Source: Shewanella carassii (GTDB lineage Bacteria > Pseudomonadota > Gammaproteobacteria > Enterobacterales > Shewanellaceae). Taken from it: 64,000 nucleotides of DNA. The notes under the pieces are model-generated. The model was not told the DNA's origin. It made no database searches and was given only the letters and a program-made list of their open reading frames with translations. The position numbers and the translations under genes are program-made. Each line of letters starts with the position of its first letter. The stretch's first letter is position 1. The DNA lies in assembly GCF_002777975.1 (NCBI RefSeq), contig NZ_NGVS01000006.1, forward strand, positions 326,100 to 390,099. The letters are read 5' to 3'. Shown in pieces: positions 1 to 8,050 of this stretch.

Positions 1-1164
1 ATCATCGTTGACCAGACCTTCAAGCTCAATACCCGCTTCCTGAAGTTCCGGTTCGATTTCCATCACCAGGAATTGGCCATTTTGTTCTGAGCCTTCAACC
101 TGTACCCAGGTGCCATTGAGGCTAACCTCAGTCAAACCTTCATCAAAACGGGTCTGAGGTGTGAGTGTCAGTGTTATGCCATTGATACTGAATTCATTGG
201 CTTGATACACCGCCTTACCTTCAACTTCAAAGCTGTGGCTGCCCAGTACGGGGGGGTGACTCTGTTTTTCAAAGTCAATCTCGGTGGCCTTCAGCTCTTG
301 GGTATCTTCCTGCCACAGCCCCTCAACATCAACGAGTGCGCCAGGTTGCAACTGTGCCAGTTTGCCATCTTTGAACGCTGTATTGCTATCCAGAGTGACC
401 TGCCATTGTTGATTCAACGTGAAGCGAGTCTTGAGATCGTTAACCCAAGTCACCTGACCTTCCAACTCAACTTCGCTGTCATTATCCACATCCGGAGCTG
501 AATCCACTTCCAATTCGGAGGCCAACAGAACCTCGCCTTGATATTGACCTTCAACCTCCACCCAGGCGCCGTTGGCCAGAGTCCCCTCTACCTGAGCGGC
601 GTTGGCACCATAATCTACCTGTATGCTACCTAGATAGAATTGTTTCAGGTGAGTGTCCAGCTTGCTTATCCGGCCTTCAACTTCCATTTCCTGACGGTCG
701 TTGTCGATGGCAAAGTAAGTTGCTTTGAGTTGATTATCACCCAAGTTATATCCACTGATCTCGACTATATCTCCGGCTTTTATCTTGCCGAAGTCCTGTC
801 CAGTTACCTGGTAACCGGCGACCATCAGCTGCTCGCCATTGATAGCAGTCACAGGGGAAACCAACACGGGGTCATAGCTGACTTCTGTCGCGCTGCGACC
901 ATCGGTCTTAATGCTCAGCAACATGCCGGGTTTCAGCTCGGCAATGTTAGCCTTGGTTTTATTGATCTCAATACGAGCCTGTGCTGCTGGGATCGTTAGA
1001 TCGTTGACTATAAGTGTATCGGTATCAACCGTTTTCAGAGTACCTTGAATCGTCTTGGCTAAATTGGTTATCGGTGGCTGTGGATTGCCTTGTTCATTGG
1101 AGTCAGAACCTCCACAGGCACTCAGTCCTGCAACGAGGGGGATGAGCCAGATGCTTCTTTGCAT
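1..1164 (-). CDS. DUF5666-repeat lipoprotein (partial, 3' end off the window)
   Basis: The minus-strand frame from ATG 1164 stays open to base 1 (388 codons), so the C-terminus is missing. A good ribosome site (AAGGAG) precedes the start. Residues 1-17 form a lipoprotein signal ending in L-S-A-C with Cys17 as the lipidation site, followed by a Gly/Ser/Asn-rich linker. The rest is made of about four to five related units of 70-75 residues, each with the pattern V-E-G ... F ... T-x-F-x-D-G ... L-x-x-G-x-x-V-x-V-E-G, typical of DUF5666 beta-strand repeats. It is expected in the periplasm or on a membrane surface. The family has no established function. Divergent from the small membrane protein at 1562. 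Confidence 0.8.
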   Translation of the reverse strand, partial: MQRSIWLIPLVAGLSACGGSDSNEQGNPQPPITNLAKTIQGTLKTVDTDTLIVNDLTIPAAQARIEINKTKANIAELKPGMLLSIKTDGRSATEVSYDPVLVSPVTAINGEQLMVAGYQVTGQDFGKIKAGDIVEISGYNLGDNQLKATYFAIDNDRQEMEVEGRISKLDTHLKQFYLGSIQVDYGANAAQVEGTLANGAWVEVEGQYQGEVLLASELEVDSAPDVDNDSEVELEGQVTWVNDLKTRFTLNQQWQVTLDSNTAFKDGKLAQLQPGALVDVEGLWQEDTQELKATEIDFEKQSHPPVLGSHSFEVEGKAVYQANEFSINGITLTLTPQTRFDEGLTEVSLNGTWVQVEGSEQNGQFLVMEIEPELQEAGIELEGLVNDD

Positions 1165-1561
1165 TTTATTCTCCTTGGAGTTCGGGGGATTTTGAAAACG
1201 GCGGCAGAATAAACAACTACAGATGAGGTCAAGATGAGGGCGGAATTAAAGTTTGTTAATAATAAGGTTGGGCCGTTAATTAAGAACGGGTGACTGTAAA
1301 AATACTCGGGTAAAACTACTTTTTTATGAAGCTGTTATGGGATATCACCTTTGCACTGAAGGCGATGAACTGACAAATTGAGACTCGTCGCAAAGGGAGA
1401 TTTTTCTGAGCCTGGGCTTGGCATGATATCTTGCCAAAAACAACTGAATAGTTAAAAAAGAGAAGAAGTTACTACTTGGCGATAGATACTTTTATGGCTA
1501 GAGTTACTCGATAAGTGAAAGTGCTTTGACAATGACGTCCACTATCTATCAGGAAGATACT
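1165..1561. other. intergenic region between divergent genes
   Basis: About 400 AT-rich bases separate the DUF5666 lipoprotein from the L7/L12-like membrane protein. It must hold both promoters. No ORF with a ribosome site, no strong hairpin and no RNA gene was recognised. Confidence 0.5.
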
Positions 1562-1819
1562 ATGAACCCCACCAAAGAAAGCTCCTTGGATCTGGAAGTG
1601 ATCAGTTTGCTGGAAGACAAACAAAAGATTCTTGCAATTAAACACCTGCGTAAAAGTGAGAATTTGAGCCTAAAAGAGGCCAAAAGGAAGGTGGAAGACT
1701 ATTTGCAGGGGCACCCGGAATTGGAGTTGAGCGACAGGGATCCAGGCAGCGGCAGTGCCATTGTCTGGATAGTGCTGCTGGCATTGGCCGTGGCCTTGAT
1801 TGTATCGACCCAGCTTTAA
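1562..1819 (+). CDS. small membrane protein with ribosomal L7/L12 C-terminal-like domain
   Basis: 85 residues. ATG 1562 is preferred over an upstream in-frame start at 1526 because AGGAAG sits just ahead of it. Residues about 20-50 (K-I-L-A-I-K-H-L-R ... L-S-L-K-E-A-K-R-K-V-E) match the signature helix-turn of the ribosomal protein L7/L12 C-terminal domain, where the corresponding segment reads K-I-x-V-I-K-x-V-R ... L-G-L-K-E-A-K. A single C-terminal membrane helix (about residues 66-83) follows, so the soluble domain would be held at the inner membrane facing the cytoplasm. Such L7/L12-like proteins are common in gamma-proteobacteria and have no assigned role. No operon partner: the next gene starts 233 bases on. 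Confidence 0.75.
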   Translation: MNPTKESSLDLEVISLLEDKQKILAIKHLRKSENLSLKEAKRKVEDYLQGHPELELSDRDPGSGSAIVWIVLLALAVALIVSTQL

Positions 1820-2052
1820 TTTTTGAAAGATCTATATTTTCAAGCAGTAAAACTCGGTTGTTTTTGAGCTTTATTCATTTTTAAGTGAAGAGAATTGAAT
1901 ATTTCTAATTCTCTTTGCATCTTTTGCCATTTTTGACTAATTGTTGAGCCTGAAACGAGAAAACTCAAGGAAGCAACAGGGTTGATTGTGGTACCTTTGC
2001 CCGCTTTGAAATTTTCAACAAGATGACGCCTTCTGGCGGCGGGGACAGTTAA

Positions 2053-3282
2053 ATGAATAATAAGCACTGGATTGGCAATATCGGCGTACAAGTCGTTATC
2101 GCCATGTTTTTGGGAGCAGGGGTCGGCTGGTGGTTGGGGCAAGATGCCAGCATGTTTGCTCCATTAGGGACTATTTTTATCCATTTGATCAAGATGTTGG
2201 TCATTCCTTTGGTGCTCGTGGCCATCATTTCTGGCGCCGCCAGCCTGGGGGATACGCCTTCGGCGGGTAAGATAGGTTTGGGCACTTTTGGCTTCTTTTT
2301 GGTGACTTCCGGTATTGCGGTGGCGCTGGCGCTGTTCCTAGGTAACTGGTTCCAACCCGGCATGGGGGTCGATATTAGCGACCATGGCGTGACCAATTTG
2401 ATGGAAGTGACCAAAGAGCAGGGCAAATTGCCAGGGGTGATGGACACTTTCATCGGCATGATCCCAACCAATGTGTTTGAGTCGCTGACCGGTGGCAATA
2501 TTCTGCAAATTCTGGTGTTCAGTATTTTCTTTGGCATAGCACTGACCAAGGTCAAGGGCGATGGTGCCAAGCCGATCCTCGGCGCGCTCAATGCCGTTAC
2601 AGAAGCCTTGGTATGGATGATCAATTGTGTGATGCTGGTGGCTCCGATTGGTGTATTTGGCTTGATGGCCGACTCCGTTGGTACTTTCGGTTTTGGGTCT
2701 TTGAAATCTGTATTTAGCCTGTTTGTTGTATTCTTAGTCGCAATCCTGATCTATGGATTTATTTTCTTCCCCTTGGTGGTGCAACTGTTTTCCAAGGTGT
2801 CTGCCTTACAATTTATTAGTGCGATGAAAAAGCCACAGGTCATGGCGCTCTCCACTGCCTCTTCTATGGCCGCATTGCCGGTAAATATGGAAACCTGTGA
2901 GGAGGAGTTAAAGGTTTCCAAGGCCACGGCCGCCTTTGTGCTGCCCCTTGGCGCTACCATCAATATGAGCGGTAATGCTATTTACTATGGTTTGGTCGCC
3001 ATGTTCTTTGCGCAATTGTACGGCGTGGATCTGAGTCTTGGTGCCTATGCGGCGATTATCTTCACCTCTACTCTGGGCGCTATTGGCCAGGCCGGGGTGC
3101 CTGGGCCTTCGTTCCTGGTTGTGGCCGTGTTGTTGGCGGCCAAGATCCCTATTGATGGATTGCCACTATTATTTGCCCTGGATCGGGTATTCGACATGAT
3201 ACGTACTTCATTGAATATTACCGGTGATGCCGCTTGTGCGTTGGTGATGGACAACTTCTGCCCGGAAGAGGCCAAAAGCTAA
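2053..3282 (+). CDS. dicarboxylate/amino acid:cation symporter (DAACS family)
   Basis: 409 residues with the hydrophobic pattern of the GltP/DctA family, an inner-membrane secondary transporter for glutamate/aspartate or C4-dicarboxylates coupled to H+ or Na+. Family marks: the first hairpin serine motif (S-S-M-A-A-L-P-V), Q-A-G-V-P-G-P in the second hairpin, and R-T-x-x-N-I-T-G-D in the last helix. The usual N-M-D-G-T cation-site motif reads N304-M-S-G-N308, losing the Asp that coordinates sodium in well-studied homologues; this suggests altered ion coupling or substrate. Stands alone; a strong hairpin terminator lies about 110 bases downstream. Confidence 0.88.
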   Translation: MNNKHWIGNIGVQVVIAMFLGAGVGWWLGQDASMFAPLGTIFIHLIKMLVIPLVLVAIISGAASLGDTPSAGKIGLGTFGFFLVTSGIAVALALFLGNWFQPGMGVDISDHGVTNLMEVTKEQGKLPGVMDTFIGMIPTNVFESLTGGNILQILVFSIFFGIALTKVKGDGAKPILGALNAVTEALVWMINCVMLVAPIGVFGLMADSVGTFGFGSLKSVFSLFVVFLVAILIYGFIFFPLVVQLFSKVSALQFISAMKKPQVMALSTASSMAALPVNMETCEEELKVSKATAAFVLPLGATINMSGNAIYYGLVAMFFAQLYGVDLSLGAYAAIIFTSTLGAIGQAGVPGPSFLVVAVLLAAKIPIDGLPLLFALDRVFDMIRTSLNITGDAACALVMDNFCPEEAKS

Positions 3283-3393
3283 CAGGCTTTGAGGGTGTAC
3301 TCTAACGCTTGACACCCTGGATGGCACTCGGCTTGGACGAGTTCGCTGTGAATAATCTGGCGTCGAGAGTTAGGTTGCGATTTCCCGAAAATT

Positions 3394-3422
3394 AACAACC
3401 CGGCAAGTGCCGGGTTGTTTTT
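3394..3422 (+). terminator. intrinsic terminator, probably bidirectional
   Basis: A 10-bp perfect stem (3394-3403 with 3410-3419, 6-base loop) is followed by a T run on the plus strand, with A/T-rich sequence on the other side. It ends the symporter transcript and may also end the convergent alkaline phosphatase transcript. A second hairpin (3441-3448 with 3451-3458) lies between it and the phosphatase stop. Confidence 0.8.
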
Positions 3423-3481
3423 ATCTTATAGCTGTCATGGCCGGGCTAGATAGCCCGGTTCCAACCTTTTATTCGCTTAGG

Positions 3482-4798
3482 CTATTGAGTTGTGTGTTGT
3501 CCCTTGGGCAACAAGCTTATCAGTTTGGAGGCGATATCTGTGTTGTCCTGATTGCCGATAAACAGCTCGGCGCCCGGGCCCGCAGCAAACACCTGCACAT
3601 CTGTGCCTGTATGGCCGCCGGTGGTCCAGCCTGTGTTGGAGCGGCGATCCACTTCCTGTTTGATAGCGCTGGCCAGCGTCTCTTTGCCTTGCATTCTGGC
3701 CTTGGTCAACTGCTCCAGCAACGCGGGTTCCAGCTCAAAACCCAGGCCTTGAGCCAGCGGCGCTTGCCAGTCTTCTGCGGTCAACGCCGCGGCGGCCAGG
3801 GTATCAATACTGGCAGACAGCCCCTTGAGCACCTCTGGGTTCCAGGCATATTTGCCCTTGCTGCCGATGGAGAGACCACCGGTATTGTGATCTGCGGTGG
3901 CCACCATCAGGGTATTGGGGTTTTGGCGCACGAACTGTTCGACCACTTCCATGGTACGGGCAAATTCATCCATCTCCGCCATGGCGGCGGCTATGTCGTT
4001 GTTGTGACCGGCCCAGTCGATCAGACTGCCTTCGACCAGCAATACAAAGCCGTTGTTGTTTTGTGACAAGAGCTCCAGTGCCTTGCCTGTCATGGCGCTG
4101 AGGCGATGGCCGTCCTTGTCGTCCAGCACCCAGGGCAGTTGCACTTCGGCAAACAGGCCCATTACCTTGGGCTGTTTGATGCTTTCAAGCGCGCTGAACT
4201 CCTGCAAAATTTGATAGCCCTTGGCATCAAACTTGGCCAGCAGTTCCTGATCAAAGTATTTCTGGCCGCCCCCCAACATTACATCGGCATCCGTCTCCAG
4301 ATACTTGTTGGCCAGCTCGACATAGTGCTTGCGACTTTCGCTATGAGACAAAAAGGCCGCCGGTGTGGCGTGATTTATCTGGGAAGTGACCGCCACTCCC
4401 GTGCTCATGCCCCGCTGCTTGGCCTTTTCCATTATGGTCGGGATCGGCTGCTTCTGGGTGTCGACCGAGATAGCACCGTTATAGCTTTTTACCCCGGTTG
4501 CCAGCGCAGTTGCTGCGGCGGCGGAGTCGGTGACATAGCCGCTGACTCTGGCGGGGTAGGTACTGGCCATACCGACCAACAGGCGATCGAATACCGTCTG
4601 TTCTATCTCTTCGGTATCCGGGTTGTCGTTGAAATACCGGTAGGCGCTGGTATAAGCCGGCCCCATGCCATCACCGACCATGATCACGATATTTTGGGGT
4701 CTGGAAGGGGCGGGATTGGGCAACTGATTGGCATCGGCTGCCAGTGGCAGCAACAATGACAGTCCCAGTAATGCGCCCGTGAGTTGGCTCAGTTTCAT
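3482..4798 (-). CDS. alkaline phosphatase, periplasmic
   Basis: 438 residues from ATG 4798; upstream in-frame codons belong to the end of gshB and the ribosome site AAGGATGAG precedes 4798. A signal peptide spans residues 1-23 (cleavage after A-D-A). PhoA-family marks: V-G-D-G-M-G near residue 40 (metal Asp), T-D-S-A-A-A-A-T-A-L with the phosphorylated Ser92, T-A-D-H-N-T-G-G and G-G-H-T-G metal ligands near the C-terminus. It hydrolyses phosphate monoesters in the periplasm. The start lies only 7 bases after the gshB stop, so the two are probably co-transcribed, which is an unexpected pairing because the two functions are unrelated. No Pho box was seen. Confidence 0.9.
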   Translation of the reverse strand: MKLSQLTGALLGLSLLLPLAADANQLPNPAPSRPQNIVIMVGDGMGPAYTSAYRYFNDNPDTEEIEQTVFDRLLVGMASTYPARVSGYVTDSAAAATALATGVKSYNGAISVDTQKQPIPTIMEKAKQRGMSTGVAVTSQINHATPAAFLSHSESRKHYVELANKYLETDADVMLGGGQKYFDQELLAKFDAKGYQILQEFSALESIKQPKVMGLFAEVQLPWVLDDKDGHRLSAMTGKALELLSQNNNGFVLLVEGSLIDWAGHNNDIAAAMAEMDEFARTMEVVEQFVRQNPNTLMVATADHNTGGLSIGSKGKYAWNPEVLKGLSASIDTLAAAALTAEDWQAPLAQGLGFELEPALLEQLTKARMQGKETLASAIKQEVDRRSNTGWTTGGHTGTDVQVFAAGPGAELFIGNQDNTDIASKLISLLPKGQHTTQ

Positions 4799-4805
4799 CA
4801 GAGTC

Positions 4806-5765
4806 TCATCCTTGTTGTTTTTGTTGCAGTCTTTGCTCAATGGCATTCATCAGCATGCCGGTGATATTGACATCGAAAGCCGCTTCAATCTCTTTGATGC
4901 AAGTGGGGCTGGTGACATTGATTTCGGTGAGCTTATCCCCGATCACATCCAGACCGACGAAGATCAGGCCGCGCTTTTTAAGCTCTGGGCCCAGGGCTCT
5001 GGCAATGGCCCAGTCACTTTCTGACAGAGGCTGGGCAACACCGCTGCCACCGGCTGCCAGGTTACCGCGGGTTTCACCCTTCTTGGGGATCCGCGCCAAA
5101 CAGTAGGGCACAGGCTCGCCGTCGATGACCAGAATCCGCTTGTCACCCTTGGTGATCTCAGGAATAAATACCTGCGCCATGGCATAGTTTTGGCCGTAAT
5201 CTGTCAGGGTTTCTATAATAACCCCCAGGTTGGGGTCATCCTGCTTGACCCTGAATATAGATGTGCCGCCCATGCCGTCAAGCGGCTTGAGGATCACATC
5301 GCCATGCTGAGCATGGAAAGCGCGTAACCGCTGCGGATCGCTACTGACCAGTGTGGTGGGGGTAAATTGGCTGAACCAGGCGGTAAACAGCTTTTCATTG
5401 GCATCACGCAGGCTCTGTGGCTTGTTGACTATCAGTACCCCGGCCTCTTCGGCGCGCTCCAGCATGTAAGTGGCGTAGATATATTCGGTATCGAACGGTG
5501 GGTCCTTACGCATCAGAATCACATCCAGCTCCTTGAGCGGTGTGTCGGTCGCTTCACCCAACTGATACCAATCAGTGGGATCTTCCTGAACCTTGAGTGG
5601 CCGCATCTTGGCCCAGGCTTCACCCTGCAGCAGCGCCAGATCCTGCATCTCCATATAGAAGAGCTCATAGCCGCGAGACTGCGCCGCCAACAACATGGCG
5701 AAGCTGGAGTCTTTCTTGATGTTGATATCCTTGATGGGGTCCATCACTATGCCGAGCTTGATCAT
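4806..5765 (-). CDS. gshB: glutathione synthetase
   Basis: 319 residues, close to the 316 of E. coli GshB, with the same opening (M-I-K-L-G-I-V-M-D-P-I) and the ATP-grasp body including D-G-M-G-G glycine loop, G-D-K-R-I-L-V-I-D-G and the late E-I-N-V-T-S-P-T segment. It joins gamma-glutamylcysteine and glycine with ATP in the cytosol. Ribosome site AAGGAAAGG precedes the start. Downstream the alkaline phosphatase follows within 7 bases; upstream rsmE ends 43 bases away, so rsmE-gshB-phosphatase may be one transcript. Confidence 0.96.
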   Translation of the reverse strand: MIKLGIVMDPIKDINIKKDSSFAMLLAAQSRGYELFYMEMQDLALLQGEAWAKMRPLKVQEDPTDWYQLGEATDTPLKELDVILMRKDPPFDTEYIYATYMLERAEEAGVLIVNKPQSLRDANEKLFTAWFSQFTPTTLVSSDPQRLRAFHAQHGDVILKPLDGMGGTSIFRVKQDDPNLGVIIETLTDYGQNYAMAQVFIPEITKGDKRILVIDGEPVPYCLARIPKKGETRGNLAAGGSGVAQPLSESDWAIARALGPELKKRGLIFVGLDVIGDKLTEINVTSPTCIKEIEAAFDVNITGMLMNAIEQRLQQKQQG

Positions 5766-5808
5766 GATGCCTTTCCTTTATTCGTTACGCCCACAGGGCG
5801 GAAAATGG

Positions 5809-6540
5809 TTAACCCAGATCGCCGAATCTGAGTTGCAATGCGGTAATGGCGGTTAGCGCCGCGGTTTCGGTGCGCAGTACTCTGGGGCCGAGCAGAACTT
5901 CGGTAAATGCCTGGGTTTCTGTCATGGCAATTTCCTGCTCCGACAGGCCGCCTTCCGGACCTATCAAGAGACGCACCTTGTTGTTTGGCAGCTCAAGGCC
6001 ATTGATGCCGTGAGCGGCTCTGGGATGCAGATTGAGTTTCAATGCCATCGTTGGCTCGGCGCACCAAGCGGCCAGCTCCATGACGGGTCTCACTTCAGGA
6101 ACCCGGCTACGGCCGGATTGCTCACAGGCGCTGATAACAATTTTTTGCCACTGCTGCAGTTTCTTTTCTAACCTATCGCCGCTGAGTTTAACGCCGCAAC
6201 GCTCTGAAAACAGTGGCGTGATGGTGTTAACCCCCAACTCTACCGATTTTTGCAAGGTGAAGTCCATGCGATCGCCGCGGGAGATCACTTGCCCCAGGTG
6301 CAGATCCAGTGGTGATTCAGAGGGATTGTCCATGGCAGACAGCACGTGTACATCCACGGCTTTCTTTCCGGCGCTGACGATAGTGGCTGGATAGTCTTTG
6401 CCATCACCGTTGAACAGGTTTATCTGCTCGCCGCTGGACATCCGCAGTACTCGGCCGACATGGGCGCTGGCATCATCATCCAATGACAGGACTTGCCCCG
6501 TGGTTATTGGACCTGGGTGATAAATTCTCGGCACTCTCAT
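5809..6540 (-). CDS. rsmE: 16S rRNA (uracil1498-N3)-methyltransferase
   Basis: 243 residues, the standard RsmE length. The N-terminal PUA-like part begins R-V-P-R-I-Y; the C-terminal SPOUT knot carries [12 protein letters not shown] and the [11 protein letters not shown] motif that forms the SAM pocket. It methylates U1498 in the 30S decoding region. Lies 18 bases after endA and 43 bases before gshB on the same strand, an arrangement (endA-rsmE-gshB) shared with enterics, which supports an operon. Confidence 0.96.
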   Translation of the reverse strand: MRVPRIYHPGPITTGQVLSLDDDASAHVGRVLRMSSGEQINLFNGDGKDYPATIVSAGKKAVDVHVLSAMDNPSESPLDLHLGQVISRGDRMDFTLQKSVELGVNTITPLFSERCGVKLSGDRLEKKLQQWQKIVISACEQSGRSRVPEVRPVMELAAWCAEPTMALKLNLHPRAAHGINGLELPNNKVRLLIGPEGGLSEQEIAMTETQAFTEVLLGPRVLRTETAALTAITALQLRFGDLG

Positions 6541-6558
6541 GCTCTGTGTTCCTTAGGC

Positions 6559-7317
6559 TTAATGTGTTCTGCCACTGAAGGCACTTTGGCTGCAGGCAGC
6601 CTGCACCCATGGATTGTGATTGCCCTGAGAGGCGGCAATCGCCTGATCTCGTTGGCATTCAATAGTATCAACTGGATAGCTTTTGTCCCACGCCTTGAAC
6701 AACTTTAATTGGCTGGAGGCTATCTTGAGCCCATAGGTTTGCTGCATATAAAGGTAGGTTCGGGCGATGCGTCCTCTTGCCTGCGCCGGTGGCTCTGCCT
6801 TACGGCCCTTGAAGTCGATGGTCATTTGGCATTGGCCATACTGGTTTGGCTTGGCGTTCCACTGGCTGAACCTGAAGTTGGATCTGTCGCCATTGACCTC
6901 TCCTACGGCCGGCACCAGATTATGCAGGTCGGCTTCCATGCGCTTAAAGGTTTCATCGTTACGGCTGCAGTTCTTGCGACCGCCGTTTTGCCAGCACTGT
7001 AACTGATGGCCAAACTCCCAGGCAGGCACTATGTGCTCCCATTCGATGCGGTTGGCGCGGGTCTCTTGTTTGCGGATTTGATAGCCGCAGCTTTCCAAGT
7101 CAGGCTGCCATTTCTTGCCTTCCATTTTGATGGCGCAGCCACAGTAGAAACTGACCGCCGGCAGGTTTTGGCTGTAGATAGTCCTGGCGCGTTTTTTTGC
7201 TTCGGAAAAACTGCTTGGATGACTGGGCGAAGCCAGCACAGAAGAGGCTGCCAAAAGCAGCGGCAGGGCCACAAGCGGCCGCTGAAGGAATGAAATCACG
7301 CTGTTCCCTAAAATCAT
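6559..7317 (-). CDS. endA: endonuclease I, periplasmic/secreted
   Basis: 252 residues with an N-terminal signal peptide (cleavage near S-V-L-A-S, residue 29-30). Endonuclease I marks: [33 protein letters not shown], the conserved His/Asn/Glu metal site of the DNA/RNA non-specific nuclease family, and several cysteines that form disulfides. It degrades extracellular or periplasmic DNA. ATG 7317 has a poor ribosome site; an in-frame GTG at 7299 preceded by TTAGGGA is an alternative start. First gene of the endA-rsmE-gshB run. Confidence 0.95.
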   Translation of the reverse strand: MILGNSVISFLQRPLVALPLLLAASSVLASPSHPSSFSEAKKRARTIYSQNLPAVSFYCGCAIKMEGKKWQPDLESCGYQIRKQETRANRIEWEHIVPAWEFGHQLQCWQNGGRKNCSRNDETFKRMEADLHNLVPAVGEVNGDRSNFRFSQWNAKPNQYGQCQMTIDFKGRKAEPPAQARGRIARTYLYMQQTYGLKIASSQLKLFKAWDKSYPVDTIECQRDQAIAASQGNHNPWVQAACSQSAFSGRTH

Positions 7318-7409
7318 AACTAAGGATGCCGACAGCCGATACTTCAGGTGTCAGACTTGGAATTGTTGCTGCAGATAGTAAAAGAAGCCGCCAGGCTTGG
7401 CAACTTGGC

Positions 7410-7979
7410 TCAGGATGGCTGAGGGCTTAGCAGTTGGCCGCAGCGGCGGCATTGATATTTAGCCTGACCCCGCATGACCTTGTTATGGCGGCGGATGCTT
7501 AGCTCCACCACGCCGCAGCCACACTGATAGGGTAGGGTCCTGGGTTTGACCGAACTGATATCCATCGAGTGAGTGGTACGCGGCGCCAAGCCGTAAATTC
7601 GCCGCATCAGGCTCTGCCACTCCTTGCCATGAGGTCGGGTCTTGCCATGCAGTTGGAAGCAGAGCAGGTGACAGATCTCGTGCGGAACCACCTCATGGGT
7701 GAAGGTGTGCAGGTTTTGCTCCAGCAGTACTGGATTGAAACGCAAGCGGTTCTCGGTTGGATGCGCAGTACCGGCGCTGCGGCCTCGCAGGGCAAAGCTG
7801 ACCGAGGGGCGCTTTAGTGCATGCCCCAGCGCGGCCTCCGCCTTGAGATAGCAAAGTTCTATTGCATCGAGCACCGCCTGCTGCGCTTCACTAGCAGCAG
7901 CTTCAGGCTGCGGTTCAGACGCTTGATGGTATTCAGCTGTGCTGGCGCTTTTAAGGGATCTGAACAACTGACTCAGCAT
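7410..7979 (-). CDS. sprT: SprT family zinc metalloprotease-like protein
   Basis: 189 residues from ATG 7979. An upstream in-frame TTG at 8027 falls inside the terminator hairpin of the preceding gene and is unlikely. The SprT core has the zinc motif H-E-I-C-H (V-V-P-H-E-I-C-H-L) followed by H-G-K-T-R-P-H-G-K-E-W and a C-terminal zinc ribbon with Cys pairs C-G-C ... C-R-R-C. Cytosolic. The eukaryotic relative Spartan cleaves DNA-protein crosslinks; the bacterial protein's role is not settled. An N-terminal extension of about 45 residues rich in Ala, Gln and Glu precedes the domain. Confidence 0.9.
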   Translation of the reverse strand: MLSQLFRSLKSASTAEYHQASEPQPEAAASEAQQAVLDAIELCYLKAEAALGHALKRPSVSFALRGRSAGTAHPTENRLRFNPVLLEQNLHTFTHEVVPHEICHLLCFQLHGKTRPHGKEWQSLMRRIYGLAPRTTHSMDISSVKPRTLPYQCGCGVVELSIRRHNKVMRGQAKYQCRRCGQLLSPQPS

Positions 7980-8014
7980 GAGAAACTCGAATTGGTATGA
8001 ATTGACGGCAAATA

Positions 8015-8040
8015 AACAGAGGCGCAACCGCGCCTCTGTT
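8015..8040 (-). terminator. intrinsic terminator after the pyroglutamyl-peptidase-like gene
   Basis: Perfect 11-bp stem (8015-8025 with 8030-8040, loop of 4), followed on the minus strand by a T-rich stretch. It starts 10 bases past the stop codon of the 8051-9199 gene and overlaps the false upstream TTG start of sprT. Confidence 0.8.
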
Positions 8041-8050
8041 GAATCAGGGA

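Noticed and set aside
3294-3370. Possible third copy of the dispersed repeat downstream of the symporter
   Set aside because: Only short scattered matches to GCATCCAGG and GCGAAC were found; not above chance by eye.
7979-8027. Longer sprT reading from a TTG at 8027
   Set aside because: The TTG lies within the terminator hairpin of the preceding gene; ATG 7979 is more plausible.
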